Assembly (NCBI RefSeq): GCF_900186465.1
Contig: NZ_LT891957.1
Location: forward strand, 246,328-310,327
Direction: 5' to 3'
From: Centipeda felix
Lineage (GTDB): Bacteria > Bacillota > Negativicutes > Selenomonadales > Selenomonadaceae
DNA length: 64,000 nucleotides
Below the pieces are notes generated by a model that was not told where the DNA came from, did not search any database, and saw nothing but the letters and a program-made list of their open reading frames with translations. Shown here piece after piece: positions 25,304-33,742 of the stretch; the stretch's first letter is position 1; the number at the start of each line of letters is the position of its first letter. The translations under genes were made by a program, and so were the position numbers.

Positions 25304-25975
25304 GAGTCGATCTATGTCGATATACACCCGATTCTGTTGGACACAAAGGTGACTCTCGGCGAGTATATCCTTCATTTTTCGCGTTTTCCCATACCCTTTC
25401 CGTATCTCCGTGAGTGGGATGAGACGGCAGAAGAGATTCATATCGATCCCGCGTGCAAATGGGACTTCGAGCAGCCCACTCTGTGTCTTGAGAAAACACG
25501 TCGTCATATCATACGCCTGCAACTTTTTCAACTCTTTGGACGAAAGCATCGCATGACATACGAGGTGGGCGCCCATGGGATCAATGTCAATGCGGTCAAT
25601 CAGTCCGAGGTCGATCGCCAGCCGCTTGAGATGTTCCTCACGCATCTGACGCGCCGCCACCATAAAAACGCGCTTCTTATGTTCTGTCACTACCTTGATG
25701 GCGGGCAGAAAATCCCGATCATGGGAAAATATGGCGACCCCGCCGATCTCCGCTTCTTCGTAGATTGCACGTACAATGGCCGCCGTCATAAAGGTATCGG
25801 CACTATTTTTTCCGACGAAGGCGCGCACGTAGTTGTGTCCAGCAGCCCACTTGGGACAGACTTTTCCAAATACATCGATCTGAACGAGCTCATGATCTTC
25901 CTGCAGACGGCTGCATCCCTCGATAAACAGGCGTTGACTGATATTCTCTGCATCGATAAAAGCGTGTATTTTCAT
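25301..25975 (-). CDS. NYN-domain (PIN-like) putative ribonuclease
   Basis: 224 aa from ATG 25975 (MKIHAFIDAENISQRL) behind GGAG; the frame extends to 26089 without family similarity. The NYN domain covers about 1-150: first Asp in AFIDAEN, then KNSADTFMTAAIVRAIYE and IFSHDRDFLPAIKVVTEHKK, giving the acidic residues expected in a metal-dependent RNase site. The C-terminal 70 residues are unassigned. Stand-alone gene between two terminators. Target RNA unknown. The opposite-strand ORF here is a shadow. Confidence 0.8.
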   Translation of the reverse strand: MKIHAFIDAENISQRLFIEGCSRLQEDHELVQIDVFGKVCPKWAAGHNYVRAFVGKNSADTFMTAAIVRAIYEEAEIGGVAIFSHDRDFLPAIKVVTEHKKRVFMVAARQMREEHLKRLAIDLGLIDRIDIDPMGAHLVCHAMLSSKELKKLQAYDMTTCFLKTQSGLLEVPFARGIDMNLFCRLIPLTEIRKGYGKTRKMKDILAESHLCVQQNRVYIDIDRL

Positions 25976-26075
25976 GAGGATGCTCCTCTGCTGTATGTGT
26001 CGCAAAACTCCACTCCTGTGTTGCCATACCTCTTTTATTCTACTTGCGAACGCCTGATTCCTTCTTTTTAAAAAT

Positions 26076-26104
26076 GAACTGTTCCGCACGCAGCAGAACA
26101 GTTC
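26076..26104 (-). terminator. Terminator of the symporter gene
   Basis: GAACTGTTC and GAACAGTTC form a 9-bp stem with an 11-base loop, followed on the minus strand by ATTTTTAAAAAG. It lies 15 bp past the symporter stop. Confidence 0.75.
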
Positions 26105-26118
26105 TATGATATTTTTAC

Positions 26119-27438
26119 TTACACGCTTGGAACCGGCACATCCTCATCCGACAGAGTTCCCTCAAGGTCGTGATTTGTGATCGCGCAGACAGCCGAATCC
26201 GACCAGACATTTTCCGCCGTCTCAATCATATCGATGATCGAGTAGATCGGCAGGATGACCCCCATGAGCCCGACCGGTGCGCCAATCGACGCCATGAGAG
26301 AGAGCGTCAGAAAATAGCAGCCCATCGGAACGCCCGCATTGCCGACGGCGGCGAGCACGGCGATAAAGAGCCAGCTGATCATCGTGCCGAGCGAGAGTTC
26401 CATCCCTGCATTCTGCATGACGTAGAGCGAGGTCACGAGAATGAACGCAGCACAGCCGTTCATGTTGATTGTCGTGCAGATTGGCAGGACGAAACGTGTC
26501 ACCGAAGGATGCGCCTTAAGACGCTGCTCGGCAGAAGCGAGTGTCACGGGGAGCGTACCTGCCGAGCTCTTTGTAAAGAGAGCGACCGCGACCGCCGGCA
26601 TCATCTGGCGGAACACGCGCACGGGATTCAGGCCGCGTACAGCGAGGAAGAACGGAATGACAACGAAGAACTGAATCAGATTGCCGCCGATAACAACCGC
26701 GGTATAGACACCGAGCGAGCCAATGATGACGCCCGCCTCAATCTGTGCCGCGAGCTGTGCGGCAAAGGCGAGAATTCCCACAGGCAGAACAGTGATCAGC
26801 GCGCGAATGAGCGTGAAGAGCAGCTCCTGCAGACCGTGAATCCCCTTGAGGAGCATCTCACGGTTCTCCGTCTTGGGGGCAAAGGCAAGTCCGAGCCCCG
26901 CCGCAGCCGCAACGAGCATGACCGAGAGGACGTTGCCCGAGACAAACGGAGCGAGCACATTGTTCGGCACGATGGAGAGAAAGTGATCGTAGTAGGACAG
27001 CCCCTCCAGCTTGCCCGGCACATCCGATGCGCCCGCGCCGACGACATCGGCGGGCAGGTTCACAGGTGCGAGCCAGAGGAAAAGTGCCAGCCCGACCGCC
27101 GCCGCACAGATTGTCGTCAGCAGGGTATAGGTGACGGCGTGGGCAAAGATGCGCCCCGTGTCGCGCTTCGTCCCAAGCGCGGCAAGCGTCGTGATGACGG
27201 CAAGAGCAATCGTCGGCACGGCGACGAACTGGAAAAGGCGCGTAAAGACGGTTGCGATAAAGCTGAACAGGTTGTTCAGCGCGGGCACGTTCGCCCAGCC
27301 AAGAATGCCGCCGACGATGAGCGCCGCGATCCACAGTGCGAGCTGACGCTTCTGCCCGCTGAGCTTCGCGGCAGAGAGCGCCGCCTGCGCCTGCTGTTCC
27401 ACCTCATCATGAGGCGTATGTTTATGTTGATCTGCCAT
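26119..27438 (-). CDS. Dicarboxylate/amino-acid:cation symporter (DAACS family)
   Basis: Membrane carrier of the GltP/SstT fold, 439 aa from ATG 27438 (MADQHKHTPHDEVEQQAQ) behind GGAGG. After a charged N-terminal tail of about 35 residues come around eight membrane helices and the re-entrant loops: FTKSSAGTLPVTLA (serine-rich HP1), ICTTINMNGCAAFILV (TM7 NMNG motif) and VGNAGVPMGCYFLT (HP2). The Ser-rich loop and short length suggest SstT/GltT-like; substrate is not defined. It is driven by a consensus promoter upstream. Confidence 0.88.
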   Translation of the reverse strand: MADQHKHTPHDEVEQQAQAALSAAKLSGQKRQLALWIAALIVGGILGWANVPALNNLFSFIATVFTRLFQFVAVPTIALAVITTLAALGTKRDTGRIFAHAVTYTLLTTICAAAVGLALFLWLAPVNLPADVVGAGASDVPGKLEGLSYYDHFLSIVPNNVLAPFVSGNVLSVMLVAAAAGLGLAFAPKTENREMLLKGIHGLQELLFTLIRALITVLPVGILAFAAQLAAQIEAGVIIGSLGVYTAVVIGGNLIQFFVVIPFFLAVRGLNPVRVFRQMMPAVAVALFTKSSAGTLPVTLASAEQRLKAHPSVTRFVLPICTTINMNGCAAFILVTSLYVMQNAGMELSLGTMISWLFIAVLAAVGNAGVPMGCYFLTLSLMASIGAPVGLMGVILPIYSIIDMIETAENVWSDSAVCAITNHDLEGTLSDEDVPVPSV

Positions 27439-27526
27439 AGAGAATTCCTCCATATCCCAAGATGTAAGAAATCGCTGGTAAGATGATACTGAGCAGATCA
27501 GCGATCTCCAAAAACATTGTTTGCAT

Positions 27527-27555
27527 ATTATATTTCTATGTTAATGATATGTCAA
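27527..27555 (-). promoter_or_regulatory. Consensus promoter of the symporter
   Basis: Minus strand: -35 TTGACA (27550-27555), 17-bp spacer, -10 TATAAT (27527-27532). Both hexamers are perfect. The leader of about 85 nt can form an ATCGCTG/CAGCGAT hairpin (about 27470-27507). Confidence 0.85.
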
Positions 27556-27557
27556 GT

Positions 27558-27587
27558 AAAAACTGCCGTGACAGCACGGCAGTTTTT
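27558..27587. terminator. nifJ terminator
   Basis: AAAAACTGCCGTG and CACGGCAGTTTTT form a 13-bp stem with a 4-base loop and A/T flanks, 44 bp past the nifJ stop. It also works in the other direction. Confidence 0.85.
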
Positions 27588-27630
27588 CTCAGCAGGAGCA
27601 GCAAAGTGTACGAGAAAATCCGGTACGTCC

Positions 27631-30600
27631 TTATGCCTTGCCTGCAAGTTTCTTGTAGTTGTTGTAGCGCGTCTCCGCGTCCTTCTGCGTCTTCTCAAAG
27701 AGTGCATCCGCCGCCTCGGGGAAGCTGCGCTGGAGATTGATGTAGCGGTTCTCACCCAGCAGGAACTCACGGAACTTCGAGAAGTCCGGCTCTTTCGAAT
27801 CGAGGCTGAACGGATTCTTGCCTGTCTCGATAAGCTGCGGGTTGTAGCGATAGTTCGCCCAGTAGCCGCACTCCACGGCGAGCTTGCCCTCAAGCTGAGC
27901 ACAGCCCATGCCCTTGCGGATGCCGTGATTGATGCACGGCGAGTACGCGATGATAAGCGAGGGTCCCGGATATGCCTCCGCCTCGCTGATCGCTTTCAGC
28001 ACCTGATTCTGATCGGCGCCCATGTCGATCTGGGCAACGTAGACGTAGCCATAGGACATCGCCATCATGCCGAGATCCTTCTTCTTCGTCTTCTTGCCCG
28101 TTGCAGCAAACTCTGCAATCGCCGCCGCCGGCGTGGACTTCGACGCCTGACCGCCCGTATTGGAGTAAACCTCCGTGTCAAAGACCATGATGTTGATGTC
28201 TTCGCCCGAGGCGAGCACGTGATCCACACCGCCGTAGCCGATGTCGTATGCCCAGCCGTCACCGCCGAAGACCCACTGCGAACGCTTGACAAAGTAGTCG
28301 TTGTCACTGTAGATGCGGCAGAGGAGCTCGTCCGTCCCCTTCTCCTTCTCGAGCAGCTCGCGCAGGAGGTCGGCGCGGTCGCGCGTTCCCTCACCGCTGT
28401 TGCGCTTTTCGAGCCAGAGCTGCATCGCCGCCTGGAGCTCCGCCGAGCCCTTCTTGGCCTCCAGCGCCTCCGTCACAGCGGCAGCGAGCGACTCACGTAC
28501 CGACTTTGTGCCGAGCAGCATACCGAGACCATACTCTGCGTTGTCCTCGAACAGGGAGTTCGCCCATGCAGGACCGCAGCCCTTCTGGTTTTTCGTGTAC
28601 GGAATGGCAGGTGCACTGGCGCCCCAAATGGAGGAGCAGCCCGTTGCATTGGCGATCATCATGCGGTCTCCAAAGAGCTGCGTGATGAGCTTGGCATACG
28701 GTGTCTCACCGCAGCCTGCGCACGCCCCCGAGAATTCAAAGAGCGGCTGCTCGAACTGCGAGCCGATCAGCGTTGTCTTCTTCATCGGGACATTCTTGAC
28801 CGCGACCTTCGTCGTATCGACACCGTAGTCAAAGTACTTCTGCGCATCGCGGAGCTTGTCATCGAGCAGGGTCATATCAAGTGCCTTGCCCGGGCAGACC
28901 TGTGCACAGTTGCCGCAGCCAAGGCAGTCAAGTGTCGAGACGGCGATGGTGAGGTTCATTCCCTTTGCGGGACGCGACTTCACAGACTGCATCCCCTCAG
29001 GTGCTGCCGCAAGCTCCTCGTCCGTCGTCAGGATCGGACGAATCGTCGCATGCGGACAAACAAAGGAGCACTGGTTGCACTGAATACACTTCTCAGGGCG
29101 CCATACGGGGACAGAGATCGCCGTGCCGCGCTTCTCATAGGCTGTACCGCCCACGGGGAACGTACCGTCCTCCATGCTGAGGATCTCGGAGATCTTGAGC
29201 TTGTCGCCCTCCTGACGATTCATGACATTCTGGACGTTCGTGATGAATGCAGGCGTCTTCTCGTTGACCGGCACCTCTTCGTCCACAGCATCCTTCCACG
29301 CATCAGGAACATTGACGCGATGCAGCGCCTCGATGCCCTTGTCGATCGCACCATTGTTCATGTTGACGACCTTCTCGCCCTTGCTGCCGTAGGAGGTGAC
29401 AACCGCATCCTTGAGATACTTGACTGCATCGTCGAGCGGAATGATGTTGGCGAGCTTGAAGAACGCGGACTGCATGACCATGTTGAAGCGTCCGCCAAGT
29501 CCGAGCTCACGCGCGATGTGAACGGCGTCCACCGTATAGAACTGGATGTCGTTGCGTGCGATAAAGCGGCGCATTGATGCGGGCAGATGCGTATCCAGCT
29601 GCTCATCCGACCAGAACGTATTGAGCAGGAACGTGCCGCCCTTTCTGAGTCCTGCGAGCAGGTCATACTGACGTACATAGGACTGCTGCGAACAGGAGAT
29701 AAAGTCCGCACGGTTGATGAGATACGGGCTGATGATCGGCGACTTGCCAAAGCGCAGGTGACTCATCGTGATGCCGCCCGACTTCTTCGAGTCGTAGGCA
29801 AAGTATGCCTGCGCATACATATCCGTCTTGTCGCCGATGATCTTGATCGCGCTCTTGTTCGCGCCGACCGTGCCGTCCGAGCCGAGTCCCCAGAACTTGC
29901 ACGCCGTCGTCCCCTCCTTCGTGAGGTTGACATCTCTGTGTGCGGGCTTCAGGCTGCGGTTCGTCACATCATCGACGATGCCGAGCGTAAAGCCGTGCAT
30001 CGGCTCGTTCTTCTTCAGCTCCTCGTAGACGCCAAAAATCTGATCCGGCGTCGTATCCTTGCCGCCGAGACCATAGCGGCCGCCGACGATGACGGGATCC
30101 ATGCCTGAGCCATAGTACGCCGCCTTGACATCGAGGTAGAGCGGCTCGCCAAGGGCACCCGGCTCCTTCGTGCGGTCGAGGACAGCAACCTTCTTCACCG
30201 TTTTCGGGAGATACTTGAAGAAATGCTCGACGGAGAACGGACGATAGAGATGAACGGACAGCAGTCCGACCTTCTCGCCCTGTGCATTGAGATACTCTGC
30301 GACCTCCTCCGCCGTCTGGCAGACCGAGCCCATCGCAATGATGATGCGGTCCGCATCAGGTGCGCCGTAGTAGTCAAAGAGATGGTGCTCACGGCCTGTG
30401 ATCTTTGCCATCTGTGCCATTGCTTCCTCAACGAGGGAAGGAATGGCATCATAGTAACGGTTGACCGCCTCACGCCCCTGGAAGTAGATATCAGGGTTCT
30501 GTGCCGTGCCGCGCACCACCGGATGATCCGGGTTGAGCGCACGGCGGCGGAACGCCTCAACGGCATCCCAGTCGAGGATCTTCGCGAGGTCAGCATAGTC

Positions 30601-31158
30601 CACGACCTCGATCTTCTGGATCTCATGCGAGGTGCGGAATCCGTCAAAGAAGTTGATGAACGGCACACGTCCCTTGATGGCGACGAGATGCGCTACTGCA
30701 GAGAGATCCATGACCTCCTGCACGCTCGACTCGGCGAGCATGGCAACACCTGTCTGACGCGCTGCCATGACATCCTGATGGTCGCCGAAAATGTTCAGCG
30801 AGGAGGCGGCAATGGCGCGTGCACTGACGTGGAACACGCCCGGCAGCAGCTCACCTGCAATTTTATACATATTGGGGATCATCAGCAGAAGACCCTGCGA
30901 TGCTGTGTAGGTCGTCGTCAGCGCACCCGCCTGCAGAGACCCGTGGACAGCACCTGCAGCACCGGCCTCCGACTGCATCTCAATCAGACGCAGCTTCTGT
31001 CCAAAGATATTTTTCATTCCTTTGGCAGCAAGGCTGTCGACATACTCCGCCATCGGCGACGAGGGCGTGATCGGATAGATCGCTGCCACGTCCGTAAAGG
31101 CATAGGAAATATAGCCCGCGGCGGTATTTCCGTCCATCGTCTTCATCTTTTTTGCCAT
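27631..31158 (-). CDS. nifJ: Pyruvate:ferredoxin (flavodoxin) oxidoreductase
   Basis: Oxidative decarboxylation of pyruvate to acetyl-CoA with low-potential electrons to ferredoxin, central to anaerobic metabolism. 1175 aa, the full single-chain form: domains I-II (N-terminal, YAFTDVAAIYPITPSSPMAEY), two [4Fe-4S] motifs CIQCNQCSFVCP and CLGCGNCAQVCP around residues 690-760, and a C-terminal thiamine-PP domain (CAGCGETPYAKLITQLFG, FGGDGWAYDIGYGGVDH) with an extra cluster Cys set. A leader of about 300 nt contains repeat copy B. Confidence 0.97.
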   Translation of the reverse strand: MAKKMKTMDGNTAAGYISYAFTDVAAIYPITPSSPMAEYVDSLAAKGMKNIFGQKLRLIEMQSEAGAAGAVHGSLQAGALTTTYTASQGLLLMIPNMYKIAGELLPGVFHVSARAIAASSLNIFGDHQDVMAARQTGVAMLAESSVQEVMDLSAVAHLVAIKGRVPFINFFDGFRTSHEIQKIEVVDYADLAKILDWDAVEAFRRRALNPDHPVVRGTAQNPDIYFQGREAVNRYYDAIPSLVEEAMAQMAKITGREHHLFDYYGAPDADRIIIAMGSVCQTAEEVAEYLNAQGEKVGLLSVHLYRPFSVEHFFKYLPKTVKKVAVLDRTKEPGALGEPLYLDVKAAYYGSGMDPVIVGGRYGLGGKDTTPDQIFGVYEELKKNEPMHGFTLGIVDDVTNRSLKPAHRDVNLTKEGTTACKFWGLGSDGTVGANKSAIKIIGDKTDMYAQAYFAYDSKKSGGITMSHLRFGKSPIISPYLINRADFISCSQQSYVRQYDLLAGLRKGGTFLLNTFWSDEQLDTHLPASMRRFIARNDIQFYTVDAVHIARELGLGGRFNMVMQSAFFKLANIIPLDDAVKYLKDAVVTSYGSKGEKVVNMNNGAIDKGIEALHRVNVPDAWKDAVDEEVPVNEKTPAFITNVQNVMNRQEGDKLKISEILSMEDGTFPVGGTAYEKRGTAISVPVWRPEKCIQCNQCSFVCPHATIRPILTTDEELAAAPEGMQSVKSRPAKGMNLTIAVSTLDCLGCGNCAQVCPGKALDMTLLDDKLRDAQKYFDYGVDTTKVAVKNVPMKKTTLIGSQFEQPLFEFSGACAGCGETPYAKLITQLFGDRMMIANATGCSSIWGASAPAIPYTKNQKGCGPAWANSLFEDNAEYGLGMLLGTKSVRESLAAAVTEALEAKKGSAELQAAMQLWLEKRNSGEGTRDRADLLRELLEKEKGTDELLCRIYSDNDYFVKRSQWVFGGDGWAYDIGYGGVDHVLASGEDINIMVFDTEVYSNTGGQASKSTPAAAIAEFAATGKKTKKKDLGMMAMSYGYVYVAQIDMGADQNQVLKAISEAEAYPGPSLIIAYSPCINHGIRKGMGCAQLEGKLAVECGYWANYRYNPQLIETGKNPFSLDSKEPDFSKFREFLLGENRYINLQRSFPEAADALFEKTQKDAETRYNNYKKLAGKA

Positions 31159-31177
31159 AGTACTGCTCTCCTCTCTT

Positions 31178-31342
31178 TAGAGAAGCGCCGATAAATTCGG
31201 CACGACCATCTTGACGCATCTTTTTCGCCCGCTTATCGTTAGCAAATCCTCGACATAGCTCTCGCTATACGTCCGGTTTGCTGTATCAAGCGGACAAAAA
31301 ATCTACGCCAATCTGAGAGACTGTTTTATCAGCGATTCCCTA
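31178..31342 (+). repeat. 165-bp TIR element, copy B (in nifJ leader)
   Basis: TAGAGAAGCGCCGATAAA at one end and TTTATCAGCGATTCCCTA at the other are inverted repeats. The core blocks CTTGACGCATCTTTTTCGCCCGC and AAAAAATCTACGCCAATCTG match copy A. Inner stems AGCAAA/TTTGCT and ATAGC/GCTAT sit where copy A has GGAAAA/TTTTCC and CAGAG/CTCTG, i.e. compensatory differences. No ORF. Confidence 0.8.
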
Positions 31343-31564
31343 GAAATGCTTCTGCACTTCATCGAATATTAAAATATATACACATGAGCAAAGAATTTCT
31401 TCCCCTCCGTCGAACGAGAAACAATATCTATGGAGAAGTATCAATTCTATACTTTCTGTTTATTATACAACGGAACACCCGCCTTGTAAACAAGACAGGT
31501 GCTTTGTATCTCCGATATTACGGTGTTCTATCATTGTTTTTTATGATGCAAGCATCCGAACGCC
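31343..31564. other. nifJ promoter region, no gene seen
   Basis: AT-rich gap between repeat copy B and the enoyl-CoA hydratase stop. It holds the nifJ promoter (listed separately). A 69-codon plus-strand frame (31384-31593) has no ribosome-binding site and no recognisable product, so it is not called. Confidence 0.6.
31462..31490 (-). promoter_or_regulatory. Promoter of nifJ
   Basis: Minus strand: -35 TTTACA (31485-31490), 17-bp spacer, -10 TATAAT (31462-31467). The -35 lies within the arms of an imperfect CACCTGTCTTG/CAAGGCGGGTG hairpin that could be an operator or the terminator of the preceding gene. The gene start is about 300 bp downstream. Confidence 0.7.
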
Positions 31565-32353
31565 CTATTTCGTTCCTGTTTCCTTCTGATTAAAGCTCGG
31601 TTCGCGTCTTTCCAAGAATGCCGTCACAGCCTCACGATGATCCGGAGAGGCCCCCGCCTTCCCGAGATTTTCCGCCTCGATGCGACTGTATGCCATATAG
31701 TCGCGGTAAAAAACCTCATAGTAAAGCTGTTTCTGCATGGCGATGGCATCAAGAGGACGGCGCAGGAGCTGTATGGCAAAGGCACGCGTTTCCTCTTCCA
31801 GTTTTCCTGCGGCAGCGACCCGCGTGGCCAGTCCGAGACGCAGCGCCTCCTCACCGTAGACGGGGGTACTCAACGCCATGAGCTCAATCGTCTTCGCGAG
31901 TCCAACAATCTGATGTAGATGATAAATGCAGCCCGTGTCCCCGGGCAGAGCGACGTTCGAGAACGCTGTGAGCAGGCAGCTCCCTTCCGTCATGATGCGG
32001 AAATCTGCGCCGAGCGCGAGGCCGCAGCCGGCGCCCGCAGCCGTGCCGTTCACCATCGCAATCACAGGTTTTCGGCACTTTCGCAGAGCAAGCGACGCCT
32101 GCCCTGTCAGCATGGAGAGTTCATAGCTGATGAATGAAAAGGTCGCCATCTCCTTGATGTCGCCGCCTGCGGAGAAATTCTTGCCCGCACCCGTGAGGAT
32201 GATCACCTTCACCGCTTCGTCCGCATCACAATGCTCCACAGCCGCAATCAAATCGCGGAACATCTGCGCGTCCAGTGCATTATTTGATGCGGGACGATCC
32301 ATAACGATCTGCGCGATGCCATCCTGAATGGATTGCTTGATATGCTGATCCAT
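31565..32353 (-). CDS. Enoyl-CoA hydratase/isomerase family protein
   Basis: Crotonase-fold enzyme, 262 aa from ATG 32353 (MDQHIKQSIQDGIAQIVMDRP) behind AGGAGG. The oxyanion-hole segments are FSAGGDIKEMA and NGTAAGAGCGLALGADFRI; the second catalytic Glu of classical hydratases would fall in VALPGDTGCIYHL, where Gly-Asp is seen instead, so isomerase or another crotonase chemistry is possible. It stands alone, without other beta-oxidation genes. Confidence 0.85.
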   Translation of the reverse strand: MDQHIKQSIQDGIAQIVMDRPASNNALDAQMFRDLIAAVEHCDADEAVKVIILTGAGKNFSAGGDIKEMATFSFISYELSMLTGQASLALRKCRKPVIAMVNGTAAGAGCGLALGADFRIMTEGSCLLTAFSNVALPGDTGCIYHLHQIVGLAKTIELMALSTPVYGEEALRLGLATRVAAAGKLEEETRAFAIQLLRRPLDAIAMQKQLYYEVFYRDYMAYSRIEAENLGKAGASPDHREAVTAFLERREPSFNQKETGTK

Positions 32354-32416
32354 GGGAAACCTCCTATCGGAATACACAAAGGACGATGTCCCGCTCGGGC
32401 AGCGCACGGGACATTC

Positions 32417-32641
32417 TCAGCAGCTTGTCCTGCCAAGGAGCGGATGTGCGGTCGGACGCAGGTCACGCACGCGGATGAGGTGCAGTGCCTCCGCGAGATC
32501 AATGTCTCGACGTTCGGAGCCGTTCTCGTACACGTAGACAGGATACTCCACGCCGACCTCGCTGCCCGGCATATAGACATACTCCGCCGTATGCGCATCA
32601 CCAAAGATGATGCCGCGATCCAGCTGTGCTTCGCGTATCAA
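32417..32641 (-). CDS. Small hypothetical protein translationally coupled to the CorA-type gene
   Basis: 74 aa from TTG 32641, whose first bases overlap the upstream stop (TTGA). The sequence IREAQLDRGIIFGDAHTAEYVYMP...YPVYVYENGSERRDIDLAEALHLI has a balanced, protein-like composition and codon use like its neighbours. No family recognised. It could be a cytoplasmic partner of the transporter or a fortuitous frame. Confidence 0.45.
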   Translation of the reverse strand: MIREAQLDRGIIFGDAHTAEYVYMPGSEVGVEYPVYVYENGSERRDIDLAEALHLIRVRDLRPTAHPLLGRTSC

Positions 32642-33591
32642 AACATATCCCTCCGCCAGAGCAGGTAGACCGCCAGCGTCGATACGCAGACAGCAAAGAT
32701 GAGTACGCGCAGGAAGCCCGTCGGATCATCCTGATACGGCACCGGCACATTCATCCCTAGGAAACTTGAGATCACCGTCGGGATGGCGAGAATAATCGTA
32801 ATTGCGGTCAGAAACTTCATCACGAGGTTCAGATTGTTCGAGACGATGGACGAAAACGTATCGGCAAGACGCGCCAAGATCGTGCTGTATAGATCCGCCA
32901 TCTCACGCGCCTGCTTATTCTCGATGATGACATCCTCCAGGAGATCCTCGTCCTCCTCATACATGCGAAAGATATGATGGAGGGAGGTATTCGTCCGCAG
33001 GCGCATCAGGCGGTCGAGCACCGCTCCGTTCGAGCGCAGTGCTGCATTGAAATACGTCAGGCCCTTCTGCAGCTGCAGCAGACGCAGGATTTCGCTGTTC
33101 TTCATATCATGCCGCAGCCGATCCTCGATTTCCTCGGTCAGCTTGCTGATCTGCCGCAGATAGCGCAGGTAGAACACATCGGATTTATAGAGAATCTGAA
33201 AGAGGAACCGCGTCCGCTTGTACGTGCGGAACATCTTCGCTGTCCGCTCGTTGAACTCCGCGATGACGGGCGTCTCTTCGAGACAGACGGTGATGACATG
33301 CTCATCCGTGAGAATGATCGCAAGCGGCAGTGTGTCGTAGCTGTCCTCGCCGCGATAGACGGGGACATTGGTCAGGATCATGACGGAGTCATCCTCAACA
33401 TCCGTATGCGAACGCTCCTCATCGTCGAGAGCGGAACGCAGGAAATCGGGATCAACCTCTGTGAGGGTACTGACGACCTTCAGCTCGTATGGCGTCGGAT
33501 TGACGATATTGATCCATGCCCCTTTGGACAGCGTCTTGAGTGACAGCTCCTGCAAGGGGCCGGATTCCATGGATTTATAAATCTGCAGCAA
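32638..33591 (-). CDS. corA: CorA-family divalent cation transporter
   Basis: Mg2+ (or Co2+/Ni2+) channel, 317 aa from TTG 33591, with AAAGGAG nine bases upstream. Long cytoplasmic N-terminal domain with the coiled stalk helix, then two C-terminal membrane helices. The diagnostic GMN selectivity motif is present (FLGMNVPVPY, about residue 283), and the positively charged RRDMF tail closes the protein. A short proline-rich upstream ORF precedes it. Confidence 0.93.
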   Translation of the reverse strand: MLQIYKSMESGPLQELSLKTLSKGAWINIVNPTPYELKVVSTLTEVDPDFLRSALDDEERSHTDVEDDSVMILTNVPVYRGEDSYDTLPLAIILTDEHVITVCLEETPVIAEFNERTAKMFRTYKRTRFLFQILYKSDVFYLRYLRQISKLTEEIEDRLRHDMKNSEILRLLQLQKGLTYFNAALRSNGAVLDRLMRLRTNTSLHHIFRMYEEDEDLLEDVIIENKQAREMADLYSTILARLADTFSSIVSNNLNLVMKFLTAITIILAIPTVISSFLGMNVPVPYQDDPTGFLRVLIFAVCVSTLAVYLLWRRDMF

Positions 33592-33627
33592 GGGAGAACG
33601 CTCCTTTCCGATCGTCCTCCCCCGCTG

Positions 33628-33705
33628 TCACCGCATCATAGCTGCGCAGCGAAGGGAGGACAAAATACACGTATGCGGCGGAGGCTGCAAAGGTGTATCG
33701 TCCAT
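33628..33705 (-). CDS. Candidate leader peptide (uORF) of the CorA-type gene
   Basis: A 25-codon frame with ATG 33705, preceded by AAGGAAGTGAAGAGC, and TGA at 33628, ending 37 bp before the transporter start. Peptide begins MDDTPLQPPPHTCIL and contains a Pro-Pro-Pro run. Proline-rich leader peptides control Mg2+ transporters in enterobacteria (mgtL). Whether this one is translated is unknown; similarity in role is inference. Confidence 0.35.
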   Translation of the reverse strand: MDDTPLQPPPHTCILSSLRCAAMMR

Positions 33706-33742
33706 GCTCTTCACTTCCTTTCATCGTGCTCAGAAATTACGC

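Noticed and set aside
25229-26071. 280-codon plus-strand ORF opposite the NYN gene
   Set aside because: The minus strand shows a clear NYN domain with a ribosome-binding site. The plus frame has neither and begins inside a repeat.
27517-29577. 686-codon plus-strand ORF antisense to nifJ
   Set aside because: It is a mirror of GC-rich coding DNA: Arg/Leu/His-rich, no family, no ribosome-binding site, and fully opposite a complete PFOR gene.
31384-31593. 69-codon plus-strand ORF between nifJ and the enoyl-CoA hydratase gene
   Set aside because: No ribosome-binding site, no family, overlaps the nifJ promoter and the 3' end of the opposite gene.
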